64,000 nt of DNA from Whitmania pigra (GCA_021613335.1 JAJTWR010000314.1:2834501-2898500); one strand, 5' to 3'. Numbered from the stretch's first letter, positions 45,251-57,911 are shown. Made by a program: numbers and translations. The notes: a model not told the origin generated them from the letters alone.

Positions 45251-47365
45251 TTAGTTCAAATCCTCATTTTCAGCATTTGTGCCACTAATTTTCCTAGATA
45301 TCTTCATTTTCCTAAATTTTAACAAACATTTATGCCAAGTGCAATGACAAAAATACACTAAATATTTCACAAGATTTAGTACTCACCAGAATAGATACAA
45401 AACACTGATCAATAACAAACTTGATAATGCAGCCCAGGTTCCAAGTAATGCAATAGTTGCAACTAAATAAAGTAAAATAAATAAAAGTAAAGTAAATAAA
45501 TAAATAAAGACATTATAATTTTAAAGTTATAAATAACATATAAAGAAATAAAAAAATTTCATTATTACAAGTAGACTTTTCCATGACAATAACTTGTGAT
45601 CCAGACATTACATAAGATTCTCCAGTGACAAAATTGCAGGTAGCTGAGCATGTGTATAACCCAGGTGTTAGAACATTGTGTGATGACAGATGTTGTTGAT
45701 GGATTTTCAGATCCACTTCCTGATGTTGGAGGGTCCAGTGGTAAGAACATTCGAGAGATTCACTTTTGTCAATGGAGCAGTTGGTTCCAGAGAAGTTATC
45801 AATATAGGCTTGTTGGGGTTCTGTTGTTGTATTCCTGGCATCTTTTTAATTAAGAAGGGCATTTGAATAAAGCACCAGCTAATATTAATATTCAGTTAAT
45901 GTTTTACTAGCATTATTTATATTACATTACAATTATGTAAGACCACAAATTATAATCTTTTGATAGTATTAAACAAGGATTTTGTGATTAGGAAAATGAA
46001 ATGTATATTATAATCACCAAAACATTTTTAATAAAATGCTTAAATAAACACTTAAATTATTCTCAATTCAATGTTATGGCCTAAGACTTTACTCCACCAT
46101 ACCTTCATCTATCAATGACCTAACTCAGTTAGACACATGCCCTTTCAAATTACTTTATATAATATTCAAAATGTCGTGTAAACAATATTTATTGCGTGGA
46201 TGTTTATAGCTTATGATTTTGTATATAACTACTTTTAGGGTCAGTCCGACAGCGGAAGCATGTTCTTCCTTAAGGCTGGCCCTTTGGGTTTATTTAAATT
46301 TATTAGCTTTCGCTTTTTGTTTTTTCTGTGTATATAACGGCTTGTTTTTTTGTTTGATTCAGTAAACTCATAAACCAAAAAAAAAGCATAATTTTTAAGA
46401 CGTAAATCATAAAATTCCAATTAGATACTAACATTGTACAAACATCCTAGGAAGTTGACATGACTGCACAAGAGGTTGTTTGGCAAGGATACATTCAAAT
46501 TGAGTATCATGGTCATCACTTGAAACTTCAAAGTCGTCTTCAGCCGTCACAACCTTCCATTCTCCGTCTTCTCTGACCAAAGTCTGATTAAATGTTTTGT
46601 CTCTTGAAATCTTCACCGGCATCTTGTTTCTCATCCATGCAACAACATGTGGGCCCCAATAATTGCCTTGATATTTAAAGCCACACGTCCTTCTCAACAC
46701 TTCAGATTTAACAGGATCATCACTTTTTCCAATCATCACATTATTATTTCTTATGTTAGAGTGACACTTCATTTCTTAAAGTAACAAATTAAATAATTTC
46801 CTCAAAATTTAAAAATAAATCAAAATACTTCCAAACAGTTTAGATATGTAACCCAAATTAATATTAAGCATGTTATTTCCATAATAGTTTTAAAGGCACA
46901 AACCTCCTAAGATAAGTTCAAATACACAGCCCTGTACTCTTTCTTTTCCATTAATTCCATGTTCAAGTCTGTACCTTCCAGCAAACTCAGTCGTGGCATT
47001 AAGAATCACCAGGTTGCAATATTGCTTCTCTAATGTGCAGTCGCCCACGTAGCCATCGTACGGCATCAACTTCAAATCGTATGCGAATACTTCTTCGTTA
47101 GTTTCACTTCTCTTGAAATACCAGCGAAGTTTGTCCGCTTTTTGATTGAAGTTGCAAGACAAAGTGATTTTCTGGTTTGGATTAGCAAACAAAATGTCAA
47201 ATCTATCTGCTCTGATTGTTGACGCTTGAAAACAATTAGTGGATATTTTTAATATTTACTAATATAGATGAAATGTTCGTGATTAACTAAAAACACATCT
47301 GATTTCGTACCGGAGCAGAATTGCTTTCCTGAAAGTAATATCAGAATTGTGAAACAAAGATCCAT
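45251..47365 (-). CDS. Family A three-Ig-domain type I membrane receptor, complete
   Basis: Six exons give an uninterrupted 375-aa frame: leader 47311-47365, V-like 46904-47224, Ig2 46433-46774, Ig3 45569-45841, TM 45387-45462 and tail 45251-45311. Exon lengths sum to 1128 nt. Leader and Ig junctions are phase 1, and the TM/tail junction is phase 2. The signal peptide is MDLCFTILILLSGKQFCS. The V-like domain has CNFNQKADKLRWYF, GDCTLEKQYCN and AGRYRLEHG, so it lacks the usual strand-F Cys. Ig2 has TCGFKYQG and TQFECIL. Ig3 has CSIDKSESLECSY and CSATCNF. The TM exon reads ATIALLGTWAALSSLLLISV then LYLFW with no charged residue. The tail is 20 residues (WKMKISRKISG start), basic and without tyrosine. 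Such a receptor would signal only through partners or bind passively. The intron between Ig2 and Ig3 contains an interspersed repeat at 46236-46345. Confidence 0.82.
46236..46345 (-). repeat. Short interspersed repeat (copy 2)
   Basis: Shares GTCAGTCCGACAGC, CTGGCCCTTTGGGTTTATTT and ATATAACGGCTTGTT with 30885-30990. It sits in an intron of the family A gene. Confidence 0.55.
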
Positions 47366-48560
47366 CTAACTCAAATTCTTAGAAAAATTGTATTCAAATA
47401 ATTTTAATTTTAAATTCCTTTGCACAGTTGAAATAATTCTGATTTAATCCTCCCGCCCTAATCGAAACAAACCTTTGTTGTTTATTTCCCCTCCCATAGT
47501 TTGAATTTCAAAGTATGATTTTTTTTGTCGTATTATTTTTTTTTGATAGATTAGATAGTGTAATGAAGAAATAAATTAATTTAATTTTTATTTAAATAAA
47601 TTAATTAGTTAACTAGTCTTACAATTCAACATGTTTTTAAACTCAACCTATTTAATTTAAAAAAAATGCTGATAATTGAGCGGCTAAAAAACTGGATGTT
47701 TATTTTTATTTTGTATAAAAACCAAAGTTAAAATTTATTAAAAAAAAAAAAAAAAAAAAACAAAAAACAAGCAAGCAAAAAAAACGAGTTCAACAAGAGA
47801 ACATTGTCTTATTTATTTTAGGCATTACGTTATCAGCGGCTGTCCAATAGGCTTGTGACTTTTTTAGATTTTCAAAATCCCATACCATTAGTTAATGAAC
47901 ATTTTTGTAAAAATTAAAATAATGCACTATTTGGTAAAAAAAACTATCTGCTAAAAAAACAAACAACAACCATTTAAGTTTTATATTTTAACTATATATA
48001 ACAGTTTCTTTCGACCAAGACTAAACAAAATTTATTTTTCGAATGTGAGACTGTTGCAGATATTCATTGGGCTACCTGAGAAGCACCTTATGATTGCGTC
48101 ACATTGTTCCAACAAGTGAGGAAATGGATTTAATGAGGAACATCATTGGTTTTTGCTCCAACCTGAATTCTGGTTGGAAGCAAAATATGTAATCTCATCA
48201 GGTTTCCCTCTGTCTTCTGGAAAAAAAATGTTGAAATGGATTTTATTGTTCCTTGGATAAAATCTAAAACTCTTTCTTGCTTTCAACAATCTATATAAAT
48301 TAACAAACGAGCAATTTTTTGTTGCTTTAGTTTCATTTAGTAATATGCATTTCGCAAAATCTGGTTGTCTGAAGAAAAGTCTTTCTTGATGGATCATCAT
48401 AAGATTTATTTCGCGATAAAAGTGACCATGTTCATCCAGGTATCAAGTATATAATCAGTTAATGTACGTTTTATTGCACATATATTGTATATTTTACATT
48501 AATTATTTAATAACAATTATTTGGAAAGGAGAAAATGTGTCTTGCTTCAAGCTATAATGT
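47366..48560. other. Upstream region of family A gene; no gene recognised
   Basis: AT-rich with a poly-A run near 47740. The short minus-strand open stretch at 48143-48400 has no recognisable domain or splice context. The promoter of the 47365 gene presumably lies in the first few hundred bases, but no TATA or initiator can be called with confidence. Confidence 0.4.
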
Positions 48561-48566
48561 TTCCCA

Positions 48567-48730
48567 AGGGTGACCCGTCAAAATAGCCCAGCGATCCTCA
48601 AACATCCCCGTCAATGTAGCTTTATAAAAAAAATATTTATATGAATTGATACATTAACCTATAACTTATTTCAAATTTGATTAAATGAAATGAGTTTTAT
48701 GTTTTGATGGTGCTATTTTGACGGGGTGCC
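48567..48730. repeat. Inverted motif pair around LINE 3' end
   Basis: GGTGACCCGTCAAAATAGCC at about 48570 is repeated inversely as GGTGCTATTTTGACGGGGTG at about 48706. A third related copy (TTTGACGGGGCTATTTTGTC, then GACGGGTCACCC) lies at 58785-58830. Confidence 0.4.
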
Positions 48731-49872
48731 GATAGACTGCTTCAATTTCGAGAAGACCTCTTCCCTCGTTCCGTCGTTTGACATACAGTCTATCAATATC
48801 AGCTTTAAGGTGATGGGCTCCTCCCATGGTCAAAATATTCCCGAATTTTCTGTCTATCTGCTGGATTTCAGGCCTTAGCCAGTCCAAGACTCCAAAGCTG
48901 TACATCATGACCGGGATTGCTAGGTTGTTTATTGCAGCTATTTTGTTTTTGGAACTCAGCTGTGTTGCAAGGATCTGTCTCAGTTGTCGGTAGTATTCTT
49001 TTTTGACTTTATCTTTCATTTGCAGATCTTTGATTCCATCACTTTCATCCATTCCTAGGTACATGTATACCTCATTAGGATCTAGGCTTCTTATTTCAGT
49101 TGTAGTTTGGAGCTTAATGCCTACAATTAGAACCAGTTTTCCACTCTTTATTTCTGTTGTGGCACATTCATCCATTCCAAATTCCATGCCTATGTCTCTT
49201 GTGAATTCCTCAACCAATGAGATGTCTTGCTGCAGTTTGTCATTATTTTCTGCAAAGAGTTTGAGGTCATCCATGTACATTAAGTGACTTATTTTATTGC
49301 CTGGGTTGATGCTGTGACCATTTTTGCTTTGGTTGAGGATATCTGAGAAGGGCATGAGAGCCATACAGCAGTGGTGACAATAAGTCTCCTTGGAAAATTC
49401 CTCCTTTTATGGTAGTCTTGTTGGTTTTCAGGTATCCATTCTTATGAGTTAGCAGCATCTCAGTTTTCTAATTGAACATTGATTGTTTTATAAAGTCTGT
49501 GATAACATCACCAACCTCATAAAGCTCAAGGACTCTTGTAATCCAAAAATGAGGAACCTAACCCTAACCTTATCAAAAGCTTTCCTGTATTCAATCCAGG
49601 CTATGCTGAGGTTTCTTTTGTGCTTTTTGCATGCTCCATCACCATTTTGCTCACCAGGAGTTGATCTCTTGAGTTGAGCACCCTCTACTATCCTTTCTGC
49701 AGCACTTTTGTTCTTCAGGCATGATGTTGTTTTTGTTGAGGTGGTCATGTATTCTGTTGGAAATGGTGAATGTTAATATCTTGTAGATTGTTGGGAGGAA
49801 GGTAATAGGTCTGTAGTTTTTTTGAGCAGTTGTGTCGCTATTTTTCGTTTTTTTCATTTGTGATGCTTCCAC
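48681..49872 (-). pseudogene. R4/NeSL-like LINE reverse transcriptase, fragmented
   Basis: Minus-strand pieces in order are 49651-49872 (KNYRPITFLPTIYKILT, IMPEEQKCC), 49488-49748 (SIAWIEYRKAFDKV) and 48681-49364 (ISHLMYMDDLKLFAEN with the Y-x-D-D catalytic motif, then GVLDWLRPEIQQID and RGLLEIEAVYRH). The HLxYMDDLKLxA pattern and the C-terminal order match R4-like non-LTR elements. Frames shift at least twice and part between them is missing, so it is inactive. It is 5'-truncated near 49872, beside the duplicated lectin unit. Confidence 0.75.
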
Positions 49873-49989
49873 ATCAGATAAGAACCAGAGAAAGCTGTTG
49901 TTGATAATTTCATTAACGTGCTTCCGAAGAAGAGATCACTCCTCCCCAGTTGCAAACGAATGCAGTCACAAGAACCTGCCTAGAGGGAA

Positions 49990-50220
49990 ACCCACTTGGA
50001 CGGTTGTTTGTAATCCAAATATGAATGTCCCTGTCGTCATATTTTTGGACTTAGTTGAGATGTTCTTCGCCCAACGGGGCAGTATCAGAAACGATGGTGG
50101 CTATTTGCAGACTATTGACTGGTCCCTCTCCTATGCCACCAAGTCTGGAATTTTGAGATTCAGATTCAGAGCTACAATTGATTAAATTTTAATTTTTTCC
50201 TTCTTGTTGTGCAGGTTATT
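49990..50220 (+). other. Duplicated open stretch upstream of second lectin gene
   Basis: A frame open to 50185 contains WTVVCNPNMNVPVVIFLDLV and YLQTIDWSLSYATKSGILRF. It matches 36417-36600, where the frame is broken. I do not recognise it. It may be an exon of a neighbouring gene that was partly duplicated with the lectin, or the end of a transposon. Confidence 0.35.
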
Positions 50221-50624
50221 CGATGCAATAGAAAAATGCGATTAAACGGGTGGGTGGGGAGGGCGCCAATTTTATAGTTCGTCCCCGAAAAATATCCTAG
50301 CTACGCTTATGTCCATCATGCAATTGAGCCTATGAGAATCATTTTCATGATAAAAATTATGGTAGTTCCTCCCCCATGAATATCAAGTTTTACAAACAGC
50401 CTAACAACAGCAACCATGCATGTATATATGATGTGCATGTGACAATGCATCCTCATTGTAAAATATAAAGTTAGCAAAATAGATTCTAAAGGAAAATCAA
50501 TCCTAAGATAAAAAATTGAGAAAATAAGGCGCTTTTTATCAGCTAAATAAAAAAAAAATATTTTCCAATTCCATATCCCATTTTCTCTGCGGAATATTTC
50601 AAAATATAATTTAAAATTAAACCA

Positions 50625-51999
50625 ATGGAAATCTTCCAGATATTCGTGGCATTATGTTTAATAGTCACAGCATCATGTCTCCATGATTCATTTATGTTTC
50701 GTAGAAGTTCAGAATGCAATGGCAAAATACGATGTGCCGTGAACGTACCCAGTTTTACTAAAATTGGAAGTTTAATCAACTGTGCTCTTCTCTGCAAATC
50801 TCTGAGAAAGTGCACAGGCTTCAATTATTTGGTGAACACATCGACATGCCAACTGTTTGACATCTTTCCTCTCAAGATAACCCACCAATCAAATTGCAGT
50901 AACTATCAGGTAACTACTTCTCTATTTCAATACTTAATTAACATGACCTCTACTTAACGTTTGTGGATTTTGCAGCCATTTTCAATGCTATCAGGTAACT
51001 ATGTTGACTTTTAATATATAATTTTCATCTTTGCTTACATATTGTAGTAAAATAACCCGGAGGTCTTCAAACGAGTAAGTTAAGTGACAAGTCAATATTC
51101 AGCGAACGGAACATTATGTGAAGGTGCATAAGAGCCGAATAGATCTGTGGGACTCGTTGCATCTACTACTTGTGGAATTGTTGAATATTTTAATCTTATT
51201 AAATGCCATGGAGCTTTCTCATGATGATTCTATAAATAATGAATAATTAATTTAAAGAATTGCCAAATTGAATTAATGTGCTGTAGCCAGGGTTACAACA
51301 GTACAATAATAAACGTTCTGGTTTCATTTAAAAAATGTATGATAAAACCAAGCAATAAATTTTTTAAATGTGTGTTCAGTCAACCTTGCACTATGTGGAC
51401 CATCCTATCAAAGTTCAACATATACCGATAAAGGCATCATCTTTTCCTCGTGGATGGCAGTCGATGGTCTACTGAGTACCAATATAGATGCGGGACAATG
51501 CAGTCACACGAATGATCCCGACGTAGGAGAGAACTGGTTCATGGTGGATTTGATACGACTAGTGAAAGTCAGCTATGTTCGCATTTTGACAAGAGAAACT
51601 GATAATGCGCACTGTAGGAACACGTTCGATTTATTTTAACCTTTTAAATAAATTTTGAATATAAATGCATCCAGCATCTTGAAATGTTTAAATTAAAACA
51701 CTTTTAAACTAAAGTATGATTGCACTGAAATAATAAAATATTTATCTACATACATAGTAATCAGATACAAGGACCTCATCATCGGCGTAACCAATGATTC
51801 ATGGTTTGTGAAAAGACCGGTAAGAAACACGTATCCTCTGTGTGGAATCTACAAGGGACCTCTTGTTATGGCAGAGTGGATTCAAATCAATTGTTCCACC
51901 AATAGTACTCCACCAGCAAGATACGTCATTGCTCAACAAACTCCCGCTGGATCAGCAAGTGGCGGTTTTTTGTGCCTGTGCGAAATAGAAGTTTACTGA
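50625..51999 (+). CDS. Secreted PAN/apple plus F5/8C (fucolectin-like) protein, second copy
   Basis: Four exons give 259 aa, with the same exon lengths as the 37034 gene: 50625-50909, a 19-nt microexon 50976-50994, 51380-51613 and 51758-51999. The signal peptide is MEIFQIFVALCLIVTASC. The PAN-like cysteines are conserved. In the F5/8C domain several surface positions differ from its paralogue: DKGIIFSS for NYGIALSS, RETDNAHC for RKILTVQ, KGPLVMAEW for QGPLVSASW. The structural core (WMAVDGLLSTN, NWFMVDL, LCEIEVY) is unchanged. The pattern suggests divergence in binding loops. It lies in the same orientation as the first copy, 13.6 kb away. Confidence 0.8.
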
Positions 52000-53680
52000 A
52001 AGTTTTGAAATACCAATGTGAATTTCATAATATTAACGTTAAGTTAATTTTCTTTTCTAACTTTTTACACTATTTAATCACTCGGTAGATTTGAAATGTT
52101 TCATATTAACATGTAGAGAGAACATGTCTTTAAGGAGCTAATTATGAATGCTACTTTTTCTTATTTGTAATTTGTTATTTTTGTAATATCATCAAAAATC
52201 TGTAATAAATCAATTAGGAAATTGCTAAATTTTCAAAACTTTTTTCAAAGATCAAAATCAGCGTGGCTACAAATTATGAACAAAAACAGCAAAGGAGTTG
52301 ATTCATTTAAATTTGAATTTCTTGATCTTGTGCTCATAAAAAGATGTTTGAGCAAAGATCAATCATCCATATTTATACACATGCTCTTGTTATCGAAATG
52401 TTATTATGCACTGAATAGAAGGATGTTTTTTTTTTGTTCCAACGATTTCTTACATTTGTTTGTTTCTCTGGAAAAAGCAATTATAGTGGTTCCGAGAGGG
52501 GAGTTTGAACGTGTCTGGATTGATTGGATTAGATTGATGTCTGGAATAGTTGTTGTGGTTGAGTTGGCAGGCGGGACTGAGGTTTGGAGAAGAACCGCTG
52601 TTGAAAGCTTCCTGTATTAACTGCTTTGACGAAAACTTTGAAACTTAACCTGACCTTTCCAATCCTAGCCATTCAATCACCCTCGTATGACCTGACCCAT
52701 CCAGAGATGTTGACCCCGGCATGCGACTTCTAACCCTAATTCGAACTAAAATTGTTACTGCGTAATAATACTGTAGTTTAAATCATTTGTTTGTCACATT
52801 TGAGCATGTTGGTACGATACAGTAAAGCGCATTGCTTTAGGTCATGGCTTCGTGTATCATTAAATCTGATTAATGTGGTATTTTAATGTCCCTAGTTACG
52901 CTCAGTAATGTAATAATTTACAAATTAATAACATGTAATGGCATTTAATTGTATTAAAGTGTTTTGGATTTTCCATGCCGTCATATCAAGAATTTGATGA
53001 ACCTTCCTTATTGTTCAATTTCTACTGCCCTTAAACTCGCTCCCGTAATGTCTATTCATCATTGCCTATTCGACATTAATTCGCAATTAATTAGCTATTT
53101 GTCTCGTCTCTTTTACGAAGAAATTTTATTCCTAGAAATTAAATTGATTTCTCGATTGTTTTTTGCTTTTTGCGGTGCACTCGAGTGCAGACCACCTGCA
53201 CTGCACATTCCTCGGGAATCATGTTTCATTTGTGTTCACGTCATATCTGGTGCATCGTCACAAAGAATGAAATTATGAGCATAAATTTGAATAATATAAT
53301 TTCATCATTAAATAAATACATTCCCACAGAAAAAAAAGGACCAAGCAAAAAGCGCTCGTAACATTTTGACCCACCAATGAAACATGAGAGCTAAAAATAG
53401 TTTCTTCGTAAAAAATGGAACACCCAATGTACGTCCACTGAGGTGACGTCATTCCCCTCGAAAGCGCACTCTGTCGATATCCCGTGGAAAGGATTTTCTT
53501 TACCTCCGAGAATTGTGGTGTCGTCATGGTTTCGAAGCTCAGTTCCGTTTTTTTTTTTAAAGAATCGTGACAAACCTGCGAGATCCTTTTGTGTACGTGT
53601 TTCAAGTGAAATCGTACGTGTGTATTCGTGTGTGTGTGTGCACATGCTTGTGTGTATGTGTGTGATTTAAGAGGATTTGG
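52000..53680. other. 3' flank of second lectin gene and unassigned DNA
   Basis: To about 52500 it is the duplicate of 38383-38880. Beyond that, 52500-53680 has several overlapping short frames on both strands but no domain or consistent splice pattern, and ends in a (TG)n-rich stretch at 53620-53665. Confidence 0.4.
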
Positions 53681-53683
53681 ATT

Positions 53684-54070
53684 TCAGCTATTGGTGGTGT
53701 TGTCGACGGAAAGGGATGGAGACTGGAAACTGCCGTAGAAGCAGAGTTTGGGTTTGGCGGATGTTTGGCAGTGCGAGGTTTCAGGAAAAGGCGATGATGA
53801 CGACGAAAGTTGACGAGGTACGTTTGTGTTGTTGGAGGTAGCCGTTGGATTGTTGCTTACGACGCCTTCGTTGCTAGGGAGATGCAAAGGAGCCAATGGA
53901 TGGGAAAACGATGAAGCCAACTGTCGTTGGAAGCTTGGATGGAGTTGGATTTGTTGGTGGCGTTGTTGGTTGCCAGGGGAATGTTGGCCATCCGCGGGGA
54001 GGAACCTTCTGTTATGCTCCAGGTGCATCACTCTCTTGGCGATTACTTCCGGTAATCTTTCCAGTTTCAT
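53684..54070 (-). CDS. Hypothetical Ser/Gln/Asn/Pro-rich protein or terminal exon
   Basis: A 128-residue minus-strand frame has higher GC than the surrounding DNA. It reads LEHNRRFLPADGQHSPGNQQ early, then QRQLASSFSHPLAPLHLPS, NNPTATSNNTNVPRQLSSSS and a C-terminal FYGSFQSPSLSV. Composition is that of a disordered region such as found in transcription factors. The start may be an upstream exon rather than the ATG at 54070. No domain is recognised. It could be a real terminal exon or an expanded-composition artefact. Confidence 0.35.
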   Translation of the reverse strand: MKLERLPEVIAKRVMHLEHNRRFLPADGQHSPGNQQRHQQIQLHPSFQRQLASSFSHPLAPLHLPSNEGVVSNNPTATSNNTNVPRQLSSSSSPFPETSHCQTSAKPKLCFYGSFQSPSLSVDNTTNS

Positions 54071-54079
54071 CTGGAAAGT

Positions 54080-54470
54080 TTTAGAATTTCATTTGGAAAT
54101 ATTTGGCCTTCAATTTGTTTAAGTCTTTAAGATTAACAACAAGTTGGTTTATTTTCAAAATTTTGAGATGGGGAATATAATAATACAGTTATAAAAATAT
54201 TAATAATATTAATGATAATAATAATAACAACAACAACAATGATGATAATGACGATATTAATAATAATTTGTTTCCTTCTTTATTATTGAAACACAAAACC
54301 AGTACAAGTTGGAACCGAAAGGAAAAAAAGGAACGACTTAAGGGAAAAAACATCCGCTAACAGTCCTATTGCCATTGACGAATAATGTTGCATTTCACTG
54401 TCCCAATATTGTAAGAAATACTAAGTAATATCGAGTAATATACATGATTATTTAGAGTTAATAATAAAGT
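54080..54470. other. AT-rich spacer with short AAT/AAC runs
   Basis: Contains AATAATAAC, AACAACAAC and GATGATAATGACG runs around 54200-54270. Nothing else is recognised. Confidence 0.5.
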
Positions 54471-54473
54471 GTT

Positions 54474-56870
54474 TTAATGTCTTCTTAAAAACGTAAAGGT
54501 TTGAAAGGTTGGTGATATACCGTGGAACGGTAGAGTAAATCCGAATTGTCCCATGCAAACAATACTAGGAGAACCAGTGACAGATTTAGCAAAAGCTGAT
54601 CTATAATTGTTTGACGATCGAACAGAGTATGTATGTAAAGAGGATATTTTTGAAAACAAACCATCGAAAAGACGAGGCAACATGTGGTGATCTACTTTGT
54701 ACATGAGAATGGCCAAATGAAAATTATTTATTTGATGAATTTTAAGTAAGTTTAAATTTACAAAGAGCAACACATAAGAATTTTTTCTGAAGATTAAGTA
54801 AAGGTTTTAAGCAAGTTTTAAGGTTTGAGTGGTTACAAGCCCAAATTAAGTTACAATAGTTTAGATATAGATAGATAAGTGAATAATACAATGTAATTAC
54901 TGTTTTTATGTTTATATAACGACGTATGCGATAAATTATGCAAATATTTTTAGAAATTTTGCCGCTGTATACTGAATATGTTGCTTGAATGAGAGACGTT
55001 GGTCTATAATGACTCCAAGAAATTTACATGATTCGACACGAGATATTACAGAATTACTAATATAAATGTTACAATCATCCACGGGGAATTTCTTCCTTGC
55101 TTTATAGAAAAACATTTATACGGCTTATTTTAGTGTTGAGAGACAAGAGGTTTGCCCTGAACCATTCTGCTCAGTATTCATGGTAGAGTAGAGTTCAGCA
55201 ATATTATTTCCAGACAGAAGAACGAACATTTGTGTCGTCTGCGAACAGTAAGTACTCAAGACGATCAGAGGACAGTGGCGCAACTAGGGGGGGGCAGGGG
55301 GGGGCTTGCGCCCCCCCCAGGCCTAATAGGAGAGACCCTGCAATTTTTCCAAATCCGATGAGTTTTTTTTTGGTGGGGGGGGGGGGGTAAGGGGATTTAA
55401 CTGGTTTGAAACTTTGAGACAGAAGATAGTCAAACTCATTAATAAATTATTAAAGATACAAAATAATACTGTAGACAGAAGATAGTCAAACTCATAATAA
55501 TAATAATCTGTTCTATTTTTAATTCTTTATTAATTATAATTGGTAGTTTTGATTTAAACAGTTTCAAAAATTTTTCGTTTTCGTCCCTTGTCTAAACTTG
55601 AGCCCCCCCCCCAGCATTTTTCGCTGGTTATCTGATGATCAGATAATGTCGTTTTGACAACCTTGCCTTGGCTGCTCTTGATGCTTTGCAGAATGGCACA
55701 ATGACTCCCGAGCTTTCGGAATTCTGCAACCTTCGTGGAAAAGACGCTGAAACTGTGCAAAGACAGCTCCAATTCACATCGACAAGTTTACGTGCTGATC
55801 AGTCTGATCCCAATGCATGTATCGAACTGCAAGATCTTTTCTGTGCCACAAGCATTCAGCCCGAGTTGCATATACTCGATGTTGCTCTTACTCAGACATT
55901 TACATCATCAGATGCAGAAAGGGCCTTTTCTAAACTTCGCCTTATTAAAAGTCATCTTGGGACGACTATGTCTGCCTGTCGTTTGCAAAGTTTATTGAGA
56001 ATATCTGTGAACAAAACAACTACTGCACTTCTTCCAGTAAATAAAATGGTGAACAGATTTTCACAGACTGATCGAAAAATTATTTTGTAACTGCAAACAC
56101 ATCAAAATGTAATTTAGACTACAACATTTCAAAATTGTTTTAAACTGTTTTTTTTTTACAGTTGCTTTAACTGGCTTGAAACTTTGAAACAGAAGATAGT
56201 CAAGCTCATTAATAAATTATTAAAGATACAAAAAAAGACTGCAGACTTATAAATAAAAATTTATAATAATAATCAGTTCTATCTTTAATTCTTTATTAAT
56301 TAAAACTAGTAGTATTGATTTGAACAGTTTCAAAAATTTTTCGACTGCGTCGGGCTTTTCTAAACTTGAGCCCCCCCCAGCATTTTTCGCTGGTTGCGCC
56401 CCTGTCAGAGGAGTTGCACAAGTAATTGATATAAATCAGAAACAAAAGTGGCTCCAAGATTGAACCCTGTAGAACACCCAGGTTAACAGCTGCCAACGAC
56501 GATGTTTGAATTGCGTGTGAAACCATCTGACTCCGATTTTTTAAATAACTTTCAAACCAAGAAAAACTTTTGCCTCGGATACCATAATGATGAAGTTTTT
56601 CCAAGAGAATATCATGATTTACTATGTCAAAAGAATTAGCAAGATCCAGAAATACTCCAATAGTAAATTGATCTTGGTCAAATCTGTGAGAGAGTTTCGT
56701 TTGGAGAAGTGCGATTGGCATATATGTTGAATGGTTTTGCCCAAAATTGAAGCCGAATTGATTATTTTTTACAACGGAATAGGAGGCAGTTGGTACCTTT
56801 CTCGACTCAATAGAAGCTTTAACAAGTCCCATGTTTTTTAAATATTTTTTGAGTATTCAGTGAATTTTTT
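54474..56870 (-). mobile_element. CR1/Jockey-like LINE split by a hAT element
   Basis: The minus-strand reverse transcriptase has FGFNFGQNHSTYMPIALL, GVFLDLANSFDIVNHDIL (first Asp), WFESYLKNRSQMV and LGVLQGSILEPLLFLIYIN up to 56405. Beyond the hAT insertion, YLLFADDTNV (the A-D-D catalytic pair) resumes at about 55265. Then come DCNIYISNSVI and the C-terminal end (HMLPRLFDGLF, SIVCMGQFG) to about 54474. Stops downstream of FADD show decay. The hAT lies exactly between NYL-N-SSDR and FADD. The fragment at 4040-4420 belongs to the same family. Confidence 0.8.
55273..56404 (+). mobile_element. hAT element (ZMYM1-like transposase end) inside LINE
   Basis: The ends are CAGTGGCGCAACTAG and GGTTGCGCCCCTG, and an exact 8-bp target duplication TCAGAGGA lies on both sides (55265-55272, 56405-56412). 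The interior frame at 55668-56090 carries the dimerisation region (SSDAERAFSKLRLIKSHLG, then MSACRLQSLLRISVNK) seen in zinc-finger MYM-type/hAT transposases. Upstream transposase domains are missing. The segment around 55420-55560 is repeated near 56160-56340, suggesting an internal rearrangement. Solo ends of the same family occur at 43718-43792 and 44035-44153. Confidence 0.9.
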
Positions 56871-57900
56871 AGTAGTAACGTCTGATGGTTTCATCCTTGA
56901 CTCTTTTAAATCTATTCCTGTATTCAATGAATTTTGATTTATTTTCAGCTGAGGGATCTTTCAAAAACCTTATATAGAGATTGTTCTTTATATTATTAAT
57001 AATAAAATTTATATTATTAATAATATTAATCTGGTGCAACTAAATTGATGTAATTAAAAATGATTTATTCGATAATGACATTGCCGTTGTTTAAAACAAG
57101 GCGCAGAAAAGCGATGTTCAAAAAGTGCCCAGTGCAAAGGGATTTAATTCGTCGAATCGAAACCGAAATTGGATCAGAAGGAAAGTCCATTGAAACTCTC
57201 TCAACGAGAAGAATCCTCTTTTAAGTTCGTTTTAAAAGTGAACTTCCACTAAAGATTTCTTCATTGAAAAAATAAGGCTTCCGGCAATTTCTCGTTGGAA
57301 TCGTTGATTTTTATTCCGTCTTTTATTTCAATTACTTTTTCAATCACTTTGTTCTAAATGTATTATAATTGTTTAATAACAACATTAAAAACAAAACAGA
57401 TTAAACAAATTAAATTCGATCATCAAGTGTTTCCTATGTCATGTTAAAACTAGGCATTAGAATTAGTCTCCAAATATTATATGCAATATTAATGTTGATG
57501 GCCAATTACTATATGTAGCGTCTTAAGAGTGAGTGTCAGGGACTTTCGTTGGAATTCGTTAAATATTAACCATTAGGTATTCGCCATACATAATGGTCTT
57601 AATGTAATTATGTTACGAATAATTTGCAAATAATTTTTATAATTTATATTTTCTCCGCTGATAAAAAGTGTTACAATGAAGCTGGAATGAGCACAAAAAA
57701 ACACTTCATGCACCGACATCGAACGGATGTTAGCGCATGGAATGACATGCGCAATGAAGTTATTTGAGGGTTTCGCTGCTCGCCAAGTCTTGAGTTACTG
57801 GAAGCATGTTGTTTCTTCAAATTAAAGTTTCGAATTTCTGGCGGGAAAACAGGGTGATAATGTGATGATTTTGGTCAGAAAATGAACTGCATCTAGATCC
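56871..57900. other. Unassigned AT-rich DNA
   Basis: No open frame of note, no repeat ends. Short (ATT/TTA) runs near 56990-57030 only. Confidence 0.5.
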
Positions 57901-57911
57901 AAGAAAATTGC

